From Dipetalonema caudispina (taxonomy: Eukaryota; Nematoda; Chromadorea; Rhabditida; Onchocercidae), in contig JABVXV010000044.1 in assembly GCA_013365325.1 (NCBI GenBank), forward strand, positions 124,001-188,000: 64,000 bases of DNA. Direction: 5' to 3'. Positions 24,398 to 43,413 of the stretch are shown here, one piece after another. The notes beneath the pieces were generated by a model. The model was not told the DNA's origin and did not search any database. It saw only the letters and a list, made by a program, of their open reading frames with translations. Positions within the stretch are counted from its first letter, which is position 1. Every line of letters begins with the position of its first letter. The position numbers and the translations under genes were made by a program.

Positions 24398-27111
24398 AAT
24401 GGATCCTATCTGTCTATTTTCCTCTTATCTCAATATAAATTTACTACTCCCAAATTAATGTTAAAAATTATCTACGAATATTCCTCTGTAGCCTGAATGA
24501 ACTATCGATAAAAATGTGATTGCGTCAATTGTCCACTTAGATGAAGGTAACATCAACTTTTCAGTAGTGATGCATCTTCTAGTTGAGTACTACTTTCCTG
24601 CAACAGCACAGAATGTGTTTGGTAAATAAAATGAAAGAAACTTAAGCAACTTAAAATTTCCTTACCAAATATAAATGTACAACCATTAATGAGAAGTGGA
24701 AATAATGATAATGTCCGGTTGATTAGTCCTTATTAATAAACAGCCATGAGTTAGGCAGTAACTGAACATGAAACAGCAAACTACCAAGTGTAGAAACTTT
24801 AGAGAATGATAAAATTTCTTGAAACAGAACTCATTAGAATGTGCCATAGACCGGATTTAACTGCATATCAGTAATAATGAATGATGAAAGTGAAGAGCGA
24901 AACATTGTGAAGAAGCCATTATAATACATGTAGTTTCCTTTATTATAAACATTTTTCACAGCTGATACCATTCTTCGCTTGTTGTATTATTTAGCAAATC
25001 TAACGTAATCAAATAATAAAAAACTATAATGTTTCAAAATCGCAACTTTATTTTACATTTACCCATAGCAGTCGATCATTTCTCTTTAAATATCAGGAAA
25101 ATACTGAACAGAAGAGAAACCAATGTAATGAAATAAAAAAAAAAAATTGAAAATTGAGAAGTTAACTAATAATCTTCTTGACCAATACATCTTTAAGCTC
25201 TGCTGCAATCCAATCGAAATCAATTCCCTCTGAACGATTAATTACCCACTTTCAAAGAATGTTTTAATGCTGAGACAAAGTCACGATATCTGCTTGATAT
25301 CCTTGCATTTCGTCGAAAGCTCAAACATGGACATATCGATTTCATGAGTAATACCTGAAATTATCGGCATGCGATTCAGTCTGAGATGTTCTGTCTTCCG
25401 ATATGTATATAGAGTAGCAATTGTTGGGAATGTTCATTGATGGTCTGTGATTGTGACTATTCCGCTTCGTTCTGATAAACTAAATTCCAGAGTAACTATT
25501 ACAACAGTTCTGAAAGGATTTCGGTAGTATTCTAATGCTTTGTAATATCAGGTAAAAGTATAAATAGTTGGTTAAGCGAATATGTTGATAGACAAAGAAG
25601 CTGACAACCATGAATTAATAATGAAAAGATTAATGGTAATAAAAAGAATTGAAAAGATTCGATACTGATTCGATCACTTGATTCGATAGGAGATTGCAAC
25701 GATCGATCACAAGATCTGTCAAATATCCATTCATTTACCAATCAAATTACTTGAAATAATTACATCCAATTCTTTATCATCCCTTTTTATTTCTCCACAT
25801 TTGAAGCTCTCGATGAGAGAAGCTTACTGTCATACGACCTCTTACCAGCCTTCTTCGTATATCTTCGCATACCTCTATGTCTGCTATGGGATTTTAAATT
25901 TGCGTTATGAATCCGAGCAAAAAATTAATGCCATCCATCGTTAAATTGAACGAGAAAGTTCTAGAAGGGACTCGATTTTTGGACGATTGCAGGAGGGTGT
26001 GGAGGTACTGGACTTAAGGGTTGGTGGTAATACTACGTTTTATTTAGGAGTGGATGACCTCACCGATTCTACCATTCTTGTATTTTTTTTAGTTGATGAG
26101 GGTCAAAGATTACTACTGCAGAACTTTGTTTCGATTGATATTTAGCACAACCCTCAAAAATGAATATCTGTCAGCATTTCGTCATTGCTTATGTCACATT
26201 TCCTTTTTAGCAAATACTTTGAACTTCAGTTATACTTATTTACCGCCGGGTTTTATCGGTCGAGAGAAGAAAAATGCATGGGTTTACATGCACTCGTATA
26301 TGGAAAAGGAGAGGAAATGTAGTATGAAAAATGTGTGTGTGCATGTGACAAATGGTGAATAATTAAGCTTAAAAAAGATACAGGAATTATAATTAATTTC
26401 CTCTACGCATACTGGAGGGTCGGAAAAATAAGATACGGTGTAGGATAGTTATCAGATGTAAATTGTTCTTGGATTCTAATTATATCTTCGAAGCCCACTG
26501 CCTTGATCTGATGTACTGTCCTCCGTCAGCTCGATTCCTTGTCACCATATCTTTTTGCCGATTGAAGTTGCACAAAATTAATGTGGAAGGCCTATTGAAT
26601 GTGCGAGTCTAATACTTACTGTCAGTGTTTGTTTTACATAATTCACTCATAAGATTAATCAATGATTTATGTTGAATTGTGTATTAATTCATCATGTTGT
26701 TCATTGATAGTAGTACATTGGCGTTTTCTGTTGTCTTCCATAGAAGCATAGCAAAGATATTTTTTGGAGCTTAATATTGAAAAATTAACGCATGTTTCTG
26801 AAATTTATGGATTGTCCAGTGTTTGTACATCTTGTTCGCATTTGACTTCTATGCATGTACAAAGATAAGTAGAAAGGAAACTGACAGATAGTTGCAATTA
26901 ATGCAGTGGCTTGTTGTTTAATTAAGCACTCGATCATTTATGTTGACCTCTCATTGTATGTTTACTTGTTTGTTGGTTTATTTACTCATGTAAATTAGTC
27001 AGCATTTCATGTATTATTTTTAATAAAATGATTTATCATCTATTTCTTTTCTTGAAGGCTGTATTTCGTTTTGCGTGGTATCAATTCCGGACAAGAACAG
27101 TACGTTGAATA
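24398..27111. other. Intergenic between troponin T and cdc-48
   Basis: No gene supported. On the minus strand, about 25,162-25,345, two short frames such as one ending in AELKDVLVKKIIS look weakly protein-like but could be joined only by a 16-base gap, too short for an intron; at most a relic. Confidence 0.45.
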
Positions 27112-32982
<5,871 letters not shown>

Positions 32983-35900
32983 AATGATGCGGATGGATTC
33001 ATTTCCTTCTGTATTCATTTTCGTTAATTGTTCCAGACTTCCAGTGTTTATGGAAAATTCCCCAATCACTTCATGCTACGCGAAATTGTTTTTTTTTTTG
33101 CAGCATATTTAAAAAATTGAGCTGCTTGAGAATTTCGTTTATTCTTTTTTTCTAATTTGTTAAACATAGGCACCTGTTTCTTCTGTTATTCGAAAACGAT
33201 GGATGGCTTTGTTGCCGAAATGAATGAATGTCCATTTCGTTGTCTTGATTTTAAATTGTTTTTATATATGCTTTGTAGGTTGGTAACAAAATTTTAAGAA
33301 TCGATTCAAATTCTTTTGGTTAACTAACTGAAGCCACTAATTTTTTCAGGGTGATGCCTGATCATCATGTAAGTTGTGTTCTTCATCTGTAAACGACAGT
33401 TGTCATAAAATTTATTCTTTTCTTTATTGATTCCAGTTTACAAGCATTTAAAGGTTTATGAAGAAAAATGGGGAAGCATTGATTCAAGACAGTAAAAATC
33501 ACTACATTCCATGTACATTTGAACAAAATATTTAGATATTTTACATGAATGATGTACGTTTGGTAGCTAAAAGAACATATAGTATGGATTTCAGTTTCTC
33601 CTTGAAAAAGATGTGGCCCATAACGGAACATGGAAGGGAATTTGCATTATGCAAGCCATCATGATCTCCGAGGAAACAGAAAAAATGAGGTTGATCGAAA
33701 AATAGAATTGTGAAGGCATTCACATGCTGAGTGTGAAAGTGACAACGATAAATCGGTGAGAATAACTGTTGGGGAAGGGGCAATATTTTCAGAGGGCTTG
33801 GAGAGCTAGTGAGGATACTGCTTGTTATTGGTTAAACTATGATATATATATATTGCTTCACCCACCACCGTATTATCAACATTACGACCGTTCGAAGTCG
33901 TTCGAGCAGTCACAAATGTGTTTTAAACAGCGATGTATTATAATGGTACAAGCATATTGCAAATTATCAAATGAAGGATGTTTGTGCATTAACTCACTAA
34001 TTTCTCAGTACTATTTCTGTTTCAGAATCCAAGCAATGAGATTCAAAACTTCGTTCTAAAGCATTCAAATAAATAATATTGCTAACAGTTGCGATTAACA
34101 GTTTCTCGCTAAGGTATCCAATGTTTTCCAGATATTTAGCATTGTGTAAACTATCCAAGGGTTCTTTCGTCACTAAATTTCTGCATAGATATTTCCTCTT
34201 TCATTTTTAAACTTGTTGGTAGCTTCAGTCTATTCATTTATTTGTTATGAACTACGTTGATGTTAGTTCCTCATACAGCCTAATTGTCATCAGGAAATTT
34301 AAAATATTAATTTTAATTTCGGTAATTTTCATACCTAACAAATAGATGTATATTTACTTTAATAAAGCAGAAAATGGAATAGTTAGACAAGGTATTTCCC
34401 GAACCTGAATCCTTACTTGCAGAGTTGGTCTAATTAAACATATCACAACTAATCATAATTAAATGAGAAGATGTCTGGCGAAGTCCCAAGTTAAAAGAAT
34501 ATTTGCATAAATTCTCCAAAATTATGATGCAAGAGATTTACAGCTGTCTTCGGTAATAAATTTTAAGAAAGAAATCAGATATTCCAATTAAGTGACATTT
34601 TTGTGTCATAAATTTTGGTTCATCTCATACAACGCATATAATCTAATGATGCCATCCAATTGGTGTTATCAAAATTGCAAATGCTTCAGAATAAGAAGAT
34701 AAGATATGATTCTCTGATAGAATAATTAGTTGTTTAAAGGATTTATATATCCAAATCGTATGATAATATTTAATTTGGCTAAAATTTACTTGAAAATTAC
34801 AGCACCAATTTCACAAAAAAAAAAAAGAAAAAAACAATTCCTAGTAAGTTTTCATTTAGTTGGCGTTGCAAAAAAATCTACTATCATTGATATGATAAAA
34901 CATGCGCATTTTATTTAATATTCATTTTATTTACCCAAAATTGCTACATTCAGGACGATTGTTTTTAAAGTTCTGATTGTACCTATTGAATTTATATTGC
35001 TTACAATGTGCAATAACTAGGCCATTTTCGTTCTTGAGCCATATTCTCATCTATAGTCTTCCAACTTGAGCAGTTCCTGAGAGCAAGAAAATATTCAAAA
35101 AAAAAAAAAAAATCGCTAAAAAAAAGTTGGAAATAATTCATGTTAGTAATTTAATAAAAACTGATCAAAGAAACAATTAAATTAACGTTGTTATTTACGA
35201 CTGGAAATATTTTAACTTTGCTTATTTAAGTTGATAAGCGATAAAATTGGATAATAGGATTTTTCATACCTTAATTTTGTGACCTTTAAAATTTGTTAAA
35301 ATTTTGGATTTCTAAAAATTTTGCAAGTATTAAAGACTTTTTCCATTTTTATAACACCGAATAGTTTTTTTTTTCCTTCCTTTCTTTTTAGACATTTTTT
35401 ATTTAATATTTTGTGAAATAAAAATAAGTTGCATTCGATTTGATGCAAATTTCACATTTTTAAAGTAAACTTTCAAAATTACATCTTATGCTTAAATTTG
35501 AGACATTTCTTTATTCGAAAAACAGTTGACATTGTTTCAATTTCACTAATCATTTATCGAGTATTTCTTACAGTACATTTCATCTGGTTTTCATTACAGA
35601 ATCGTATAAATAATTTATTAAAACTGAAAGATGAAAAATGCTACGGATGAAAAGGATTGTAGGACAAAGAAAAACTTGAGAAGAGGAAAATGGAATTCAA
35701 GAGCGGTGAACCCTTTCATTTAGGAACTACAAAATGTTAATTGCTCAATAATACAGAAAATGAAGCAGGGAGGAGAAAGGAGTAGTGTAAAATAAATGTA
35801 TTACTATTACCAAGGGTTGATATGAGATATTCGGTTGGTCAGGGTCGATAGTAGCAAAATGCTGTAAAATGCTGTTGTAGTAGTAGTACAGACTAAAATT

Positions 35901-36755
35901 AGTGATAGATTTTATGAATACTTTTTTTTGCTATTCCGTTATTTGCTAATGTGAAACAATTATTTATTCTCATCAATCATTATGGTAGAATACTTTTGAA
36001 TTATTAAGCAACAATCACTTGTACTTAATAAAATTCAAAATTATGCTATGAAATGCAAAATATCAGTGGTAATTTCGAGTTAAATGAGATAAAGCTTCAA
36101 CTTTCGTAGATATAATCATAAAATTTGATATATTCTCGGTTCAGAAATATCAGATTGATAAGGAAGTTGTAAATTCGTGTTGATCTTATTATTCCTGCTA
36201 TTTGAGGTGTCACCATTTGTAATCAGTACTGATTAGATTGTTGACATGATTATATCATTTACTGATTTATTGATTACTAGTTCAAAAAATGTTTATAGAA
36301 GAAGACCATGCGAAACATTTTTGGATTGAATTTATGCTTGCATCAAAAGTTACATTTCCATTAAGTAAAATTAATACGACTCATTTATAAGGTTTACCTT
36401 TGTTATCGCATTGCAGTAATGGAGGTGAACTTCTAATTAGTAAGCCATTGAATGCTTTTATCATAATCATTTATTTATTAATCCTACCATATCGATTGAA
36501 TTCGGAGCAAATATATTTAAAATGTACGGAATTTATGATCTAATTTAGACGTAGAAATATGTTTGCTATTTATGCAAGAAATGAATGGATTTTAAAAATG
36601 AGTCACATTGATAAAGTTAGCTTCATATTCCAGATTCTTCAAGATAATCTATCAAAACTTCTTCACCTTCAATTTCAACTCGACAGCTTAAGTACCAGTA
36701 ATCATTTACAGAAGAAAGTTCAAGATTTTTGAATTTTAGGTGTATTGTCCAAGGG
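32983..36755. other. Long intergenic region
   Basis: About 3.8 kb of AT-rich sequence. The small frames, including a 96-codon one at 33,769-34,059, have no motif, splice partner or start context. A TTTTAG at about 36,739 before the next gene may be a trans-splice acceptor. Confidence 0.5.
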
Positions 36756-39700
36756 ATGCGGTTCACACATTGGCTAGTGGTCACTATTATAGCTCAGATA
36801 GGTAAGTTACATTTGATAAAGTTAACAATATTAATTCGAATTAACCATCTTTTTATAATTTGAATTTTTTGTAAGCTGAAAGTATAGAAAATCTATCTCG
36901 TTGAAGTTTCTTTTATCGTTTTAATGATTCATATTTTCAATTTTTCGCTTATATTTCAGGACTGAGTGTCAGATTAACAGCCAATGATATCAGAAACATC
37001 TACAAAGCGAGAATGAATAAGAGAACCTTTGAGACAGCTAAAAATTTGCATTTAAATTGGTACATTTATGCCATCAAAGCATTACTTGGACAGGTTGGCA
37101 AGCAAATGTATCAGCAATTAACTGAAGGTTCGTTGTTGATAAAGCTTGAGGAATTTCATCCGAGCAAATAAAATTGCTTAGCTCGGGAAATTGACGACGA
37201 AAAAACATTAGCATTTTCTTAGAATCATTAGATACTCTAATATTCTCTACTTAAATGTATCAAAATAGAAGTTCTAAGACACAACTTGATGGAAAACAGT
37301 ACTTCAGCAAATATGCTGTGAAGTAAACATCTTGATCTTCAATTTCCAGTCTGACGATACAGTTGTCCTGTATTGCCAAAAAAATGCAGGATAATTTCCA
37401 TGTAATTTCTTTGAAGTAATTAATATTTCATTACTGGATAATATTTAAGTTTCCTTGCAGATAAAAAGAAAATGTTGGCCTCATGTCTAGATCAAATCGA
37501 AGATGACCGTGACCTTGTAGCTAGTGCTAAATGTTTGGTGCAGGCACGACATAAGGCAAATTTAAGTACTTGTAGACATGATTTTGAGCAAGGTCGAGCA
37601 GCTGATAAGTCAACTGATACACCGGCTTTTATTACAATCAGTGGTTCTGAAGAAGAGGATTCTTTGAAAAATCATGATTATGAAGGAAAGAGTGTCAAAA
37701 AATATCATCAGATGGGCACAAAGGGAAAAACTTCTCATCCCTCTCGTCTTGGATTTGAAAATAAATTTCTTAAGCGAAGTCCATCCGAAACTTCCGTTCA
37801 GTTTTCGCAATTTTCTAATATTCTGAATCTAAATCATATGAAGAATTTCATCTCACATAATTTCGACCCTTTCAAACACTTAACTGGTTTCATATCCAAT
37901 TCAGTTAACCAACAGAAATTCTATACGTCCAAGTCTATGCACTTGAACCGATTGCTACCAATTGATAAGAAATCAGGACAGATGAATTTGATGCCAACAA
38001 AACATTTGATGGGAGAAAATGAAAGTTCGGAAACTTTGTACTTGATTGAAAATGAAATCAAAGGAACTAAAAACCTTGTTGGACAGTCTTCTAATTCCTT
38101 ATATTACGAAAAATTTGGAAGGACGACATCGGAAAGAGAACATTCAGAAAAATCAGAAATGGTGGAAAATACAGATCTTCCTCCAGAGTCCAGAAGTTCC
38201 CGAAAAAGTAACTGGTATTTCTTTGTACCAAGAAGTTCATTTGAACAGAAAGAGGAATTATACTCGAATTCTAACCTGTCAAAATTTCGGGAAAAAAAAC
38301 TATGGCAGCGATGGCGACGCTCTTATCGACTTATCACAAATCATGTTATGAGAAGTGATCAGCTGATTGTCGATGTGGGTGATTACATCAGCCTTGCAAT
38401 TTTTCACACTATCTATATCTTTCATATCATTCTACTTTATCAGTGAAGAGACTTACGAAGAATTTCAAATGCTTTTTGAATTATTTAAAAAGCAAGAAGA
38501 ACTTTTGAATTTTTTTTGGTAAGGTTTTTAATTTTTACACAAAAATCGAATTTTTTTTCAAAAAGATTTATCTCCCAATTAATCGATTGTTTTCAGGTGA
38601 AACAAGTTGATAAAATGCCAGCAATGCACGATTCGACTGTCAAGAAAACTCCCGTACAACAAGTAAACATTTCGCATAACCGGGAATACTGATAATTGAT
38701 AAGATTATAGTGGAATTGTCATCTGATAAAATTGATTAGTACTGAATATTGAACCAACATCATTTAATTCAGATGTCCAAATTTATAACTGTTATGCTAA
38801 GCGGCAAAGAAGCAAATGGTAACTGGACAAAAACTTATGAACATATTACGGAATTCAAAAAACAAATGGATCAACAATTGGGATCAAGCAATGCAAGGGT
38901 TTACAAACTCCGACTTCTCGATCTTGTGGTCGATAATGAAAATTGCACCAGACCAAAATTCCAGGTATTTTGCATATCTGTTTGAGCCTTGGAAAAAGTT
39001 AAAAGAGTGGCAACAGTGAAAAAGTCTTTATAGTAATTTAACGAAGTATGAAATTTTGCAGTAATGCAAAGTGCCGTGAATTTCTTGAAGATTTTGAAAG
39101 ATATTATTCCAAAAAATCTTTGTTATTTAATCTCTTATTTATTACTGTAAAGTGAAGATGAACAATACTTAAAATAAAAACAAAAATGAACAGAACACAT
39201 AAAGATGAATTGTGGTAATTTCTAGTTAAAATACAAGAAGGATTTCATTTCGATGGCACTCGATCTCGTCAATAGAATTAATCGGAATGCCAAAAATGAC
39301 GGACTCAATTTCCGATTTTTGAGTCCTCGAGTAATGCCTTTGATGCCTGATAAGGTTTTCTTCTTATTTCTCAAAAATAAAAAAAATGATTCAGTTATAT
39401 ATCGTCAAATTTCATTTTTTACGTAATTTTGATGAAAGCAAGCAAATTTTCAGATACAATCCGAAAAACGTGTTTTGTCGCCTTCCATCATGCCATTTTA
39501 CAAAGATGATAGTCCAGATAGTATTGTTTCCCTTCCTAAAGTTAATACTTTCCTCACTTTTTCGAAGTACTTAAATTTTAAAAAATGTCAATTTTGATTT
39601 TAATTCCGAAATGTAATCCATCTTCAAAATTCAACACCCAGAATTTGTAAGTTTAAATGCTGATAATTTTTTAAAATTCCGATGCTTAATTACACATAAT

Positions 39701-41646
39701 CATTTGATCGGTACGATCTCTTCTGAACATTTAATGATTGTTTTAGCTGTTGGAAAAAAGTGGTATGACAGAAAAAGATCGGCAAGCAGTACTGGAGATG
39801 GTAATGGATGTTTCAGGAGCTCGTGTTGCAATCGAAATGGCTCTTGATATCTTCAATGAAACAAACGTTTTCAATTTGGAAGATATGATCTTTGAAGTTG
39901 GCATAGGTTCCATATTTTGAGATAGCATAAAAGAGCCTTTTTAGAATAAAAAATTGAAAATTCCAAAATTTTTCAAGTAATTTGAATTAAAGTATTATAA
40001 TTTTTGTTCTTATTTGATTGATGAAACTATTTGCAGAGAAATGATATTGTTTAAGTAATTACAGACAACGAAGCAGATTAATCAAGCATTTAAAGATCTA
40101 GAAAAATCGTTCAATATCGAACAACGTAGTGATTTGAAGAGTAGAGGATTTACATTCCTGCAATCATCACAACTCAAAGAAATACTTCATCAACAAGGTA
40201 TTTCGCTTTTCATCACTCTCTTCAGTACTGATTAATTTGAGAAGAAAGAAAATTATTGCAGGTGTTAAGAAGTTAGAAGATGTGAATTTTGATTTGAAGA
40301 AGTATGAGCAACTTAATAGAAAGGAACAGGAAGAAACACTATGGGAGAATATTGAACGAATTGCAAAAAATGAAACTAAGGTTTACATTGCCAGTTTTTT
40401 TTTTCCTCTTTTTTTTGATAAGCTATATCAATATATTAAGGTAGAAAGTAACAGAAGAAATGAAAAGTATTTGATTGTAACCATTAAAGCATTGCTGTTG
40501 GATTATCCGTTGTAGAAGAATACTTCACTTGAATTTTGAATCCAATGAAGACTATTCCATTTGAAAATCAAAATTAAATCGAGTTTGATTAGTTTACACT
40601 TCTTCACATCTTTGGAAATTTACCCAGTTTGAATCATTTTTTACGATAATTTATAACAGTAATAATGCTTGTATGTTCAAATACTGAAACTGTTAAAATT
40701 ATGCAGGACAATGGTAGTAATATAATTTTAACACGGATAAGACCGATTAAAATCATAATTAAATCTCCAAAAAAAATTTTATTATAACATCAGCCCTCCA
40801 ATTCAAGTTAATAAAACTACATGCAGTAAAGGGAAAATGAAAAATCAGATAACTTAACGTGAGAAATAAACGGATTTCTACTGTATCAAAGATGAGAGCA
40901 GATATCTTTGAAATCAATAATCGCACTAATTATAAATAGGAACAAGTGATATATTGCAAATGAAGATACTTACAATTTGTTTTAGAGATCAGAGAAAAAC
41001 TTTTATCATCCATTAATAGAATTTGGAGTTAAAAAAAAAAAAAAAATCACTGACGATAGTTCGAGTTAATATCGAAATATTTAGCTATAAACTAATACAA
41101 CAAGCCTGATTATTTGCCATTTCGTTTTATATTACTGTTGACAAATAATTTGAAATTCAATTTAAAAATTGCATTTTTTAGGAACAATATCGAAATAAAC
41201 GTCAAGCAATATCAGTGCTTACACCAACTATCCTAGCACCATTTATGTTTTCTCCCATTATTGGTCTCAGTATTTTAGGACCTGTGGTACTGTCACCTAG
41301 TATTTTCAGTCCGTTAATTCTAAATCCATCCATTCTTGGCCCATATATCCTTTCTCCAGGTATCTTTCTTCCCTTCCTCATCTCACCATATATACTCTCA
41401 CCATATATATTATCACCACTTATTGGTGCACCATATATCCTATCTCCCTATGTTTTATCACCTAATATTATTAATCCATATGTGTTAAGTCCATTAGTGC
41501 TTAGTCCATATGTCCTTAGTCCAGATATTATTTCACCGCAAGCATTAGGTGGTCAAATCTTATCACCGAATGCATTTTCACCATCGATTTACACAGATAG
41601 TGTCCTTTCGGTTAGTGTTCTTTCGCCTAGTTGGATGTCCAAATAA
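36756..41646 (+). CDS. MLT-10-like moulting-cycle protein, 11 exons, about 822 aa
   Basis: Exons 36756-36801, 36960-37127, 37461-38374, 38597-38662, 38773-38964, 39226-39354, 39454-39540, 39747-39896, 40065-40197, 40262-40380 and 41182-41646. The first exon encodes a signal peptide (MRFTHWLVVTIIAQIG). The moulting-cycle domain follows, with FRFLSPRVMPLMPDK, RVLSPSIMPFYKDD and a helical EKDRQAVLEMVMDVSGARV. An RNKR dibasic site then precedes a C-terminal domain of hydrophobic LSP/SPYVL pentapeptide repeats. This order is that of the nematode MLT-10 family, secreted hypodermal proteins needed for moulting. Exon 3 is a long Ser/Lys-rich, poorly conserved insert. Its donor is inferred as GAT|GTGGGT because the frame runs otherwise into a stop at 38,446. 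Other junctions are well supported by phase. Confidence 0.85.
41260..41580 (+). repeat. Coding pentapeptide (15-bp) repeats of the MLT-10-like gene
   Basis: Recurrent (Y/x)(I/V)LSP units, with nearly identical 15-base copies at about 41,388-41,420 (TCACCATATATA). They encode hydrophobic Pro-punctuated segments in the last exon. Confidence 0.8.
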
Positions 41647-42990
41647 AATTTGTGAAAGTAAGTTGTACTAAGTTAGGGAAATTAAATAACAATGTATCCA
41701 TCTTATTTCTTATATCAAAATTGGATAAATAGTGATCGGATCACATTCTGAGCAAATATCCATTTCAGTTCTGTTTATTCTAGGTACATCTTTCTAACTC
41801 TATTATCATAGGAGCTCTAATCCTCTATCTAGACTGGTATTGAATTGTTTCTCCGAAATTGAGAAATTTTCTTGTTTCTTAAGAGGTACCTTTGATCCTA
41901 TTAACTGTGAAAAGTCCTTCGAAAAGTATCTAATCAAGAAAGAAAAATGAGAAGGTAGATCAATTTAGGTATCTTATCCATTCGAATATTATCCAAGCAA
42001 TTTAAAATTTCTTATTTATTGTTCCAAAATTCAGTGTTCATTACTTATACACATTATGTAATGTTTCTATCTCGTGTTATATTTTTAATGTTGTTTTCGA
42101 GATATTAAAAACATTCCTCATATTGCACACATGCCAATACCTTATCCTAAAATCATCTAAAACTTTTCCTAAGATGGAATCATGCTAAAATAAAAAGTTG
42201 TTAAAAACAGCCTAGAATATCTTTGTCAAAGCTAACACAAACATGATAATATATTGAAAATCTTCTACAGTTGCAGAAATCAATTTAATGTCTATCATGA
42301 GAACAAATCCCTTCAACTAAATTCAACAAAATAAAAAATATTGAATGATTGCATTAAGAGCTTATATACTTATCAATATTTTCATATAAGCAAGGTAACG
42401 GAAGCTTCTGAACTACATGCTAACTGCATGCTAGTCCTTTTCCTGGTTTATAATTTTATCAATTAATTAATTAATGTGTATTTTCTTTAATAATCATAAA
42501 TGACTTTAGGGGATTTTTCTCTTTCTTTATTTTCACTAAAGTGATTTCTACACTTTATTTCTTCCTTTTGGATGTATCTTAAATGCTTAAAGATGAAAAA
42601 AATTTTGAAGACACATCAAAACGTACTGGAAATTTTTAATTAGAGATCAATACCGCTGACAATTCTTAACTATTTCAATTTATTTAGGTTTTAAGCTATT
42701 TTGTTGAGCGACTTTTACTAACAGTTTTTTATTTTTTGAATGACATAAGAATGACATGAGAAATCTTTCTGTTAATGCAAGGTGTCTGATCGTCTGATCA
42801 AGACAAATTTTAAATAAGTTGCAACATCTAATGTTAATAGGAATGTAGATTTCAGGTTTCTACAAGACATGAGAAACGTGGAAAGGTTTCAGTAATTAGT
42901 TCTATCGTGTCCCTTCCTTGAGGATAGCATATTATATTCCCACAAGGTTCAGTGCAAGATTTATTGATCTCAACATATTTTCGCTTGATA
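41647..42990. other. Intergenic after the MLT-10-like gene
   Basis: No exon, RNA gene or repeat supported. AT-rich with ordinary short frames. Confidence 0.5.
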
Positions 42991-42992
42991 AT

Positions 42993-43292
42993 TTCAGTCC
43001 AGTTTTTCCAGTTTATATCCATTCCTGTTCAATCGAACAACTGCAGTAATTTCTGTCATTAATCTATTTCCGACATTCTGTTACCCTCCACGTGAATCCG
43101 ATCACCACGAGCACATTTATTCTGAATCTATACATTTTGTCATCTAATATTTTCAACCTACATATATATATATATATTAAGTTCGTTCATTTTTTGTTCA
43201 GATACGATGGAAAGTCAGACAGATTTTCGGATGGTACATTTTTGTTATCGAACTTTTTTTCATCAGCTGTTAGTGTATCAAAAGTTTTCTGA
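42993..43292 (+). pseudogene. Decayed copy of the MLT-10-like repeat exon
   Basis: The frame at 43,095-43,165 reads NPITTSTFILNLYILSSNIF, which is the LSP pentapeptide pattern with Pro codons turned into Leu or Ser (CCA to CTA, CCT to TCT). Just upstream, a TTCAGTCCAGTTTTTCC run also looks like FSPV repeats. The downstream end (SDGTFLLSNFFSSAVSVSKVF, stop at 43,290-43,292) parallels the Ser/Val-rich tail of the intact gene 1.6 kb away. A TATA microsatellite interrupts it. It looks like the remains of a tandem paralogue, of which C. elegans has many. Confidence 0.55.
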
Positions 43293-43413
43293 TTGTATGT
43301 GTAGAATCACCAATTGAATATTGTAATGAATATCATCTTTGCTTATCAATTTATTTTATGTCTATTCTCAGATTACCTATCCACATTTACAAACAATTAC
43401 TGATATTCTTTTA

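Noticed and set aside
25162..25345. Two short protein-like minus-strand pieces
   Set aside because: Would need a 16-base intron or a frameshift; too short and unmatched to call more than a possible relic.
26093..26362. 89-codon plus frame
   Set aside because: No motif or splice context; intergenic.
33769..34059. 96-codon plus frame
   Set aside because: No homology pattern, not spliced to neighbours, AT-rich spacer.
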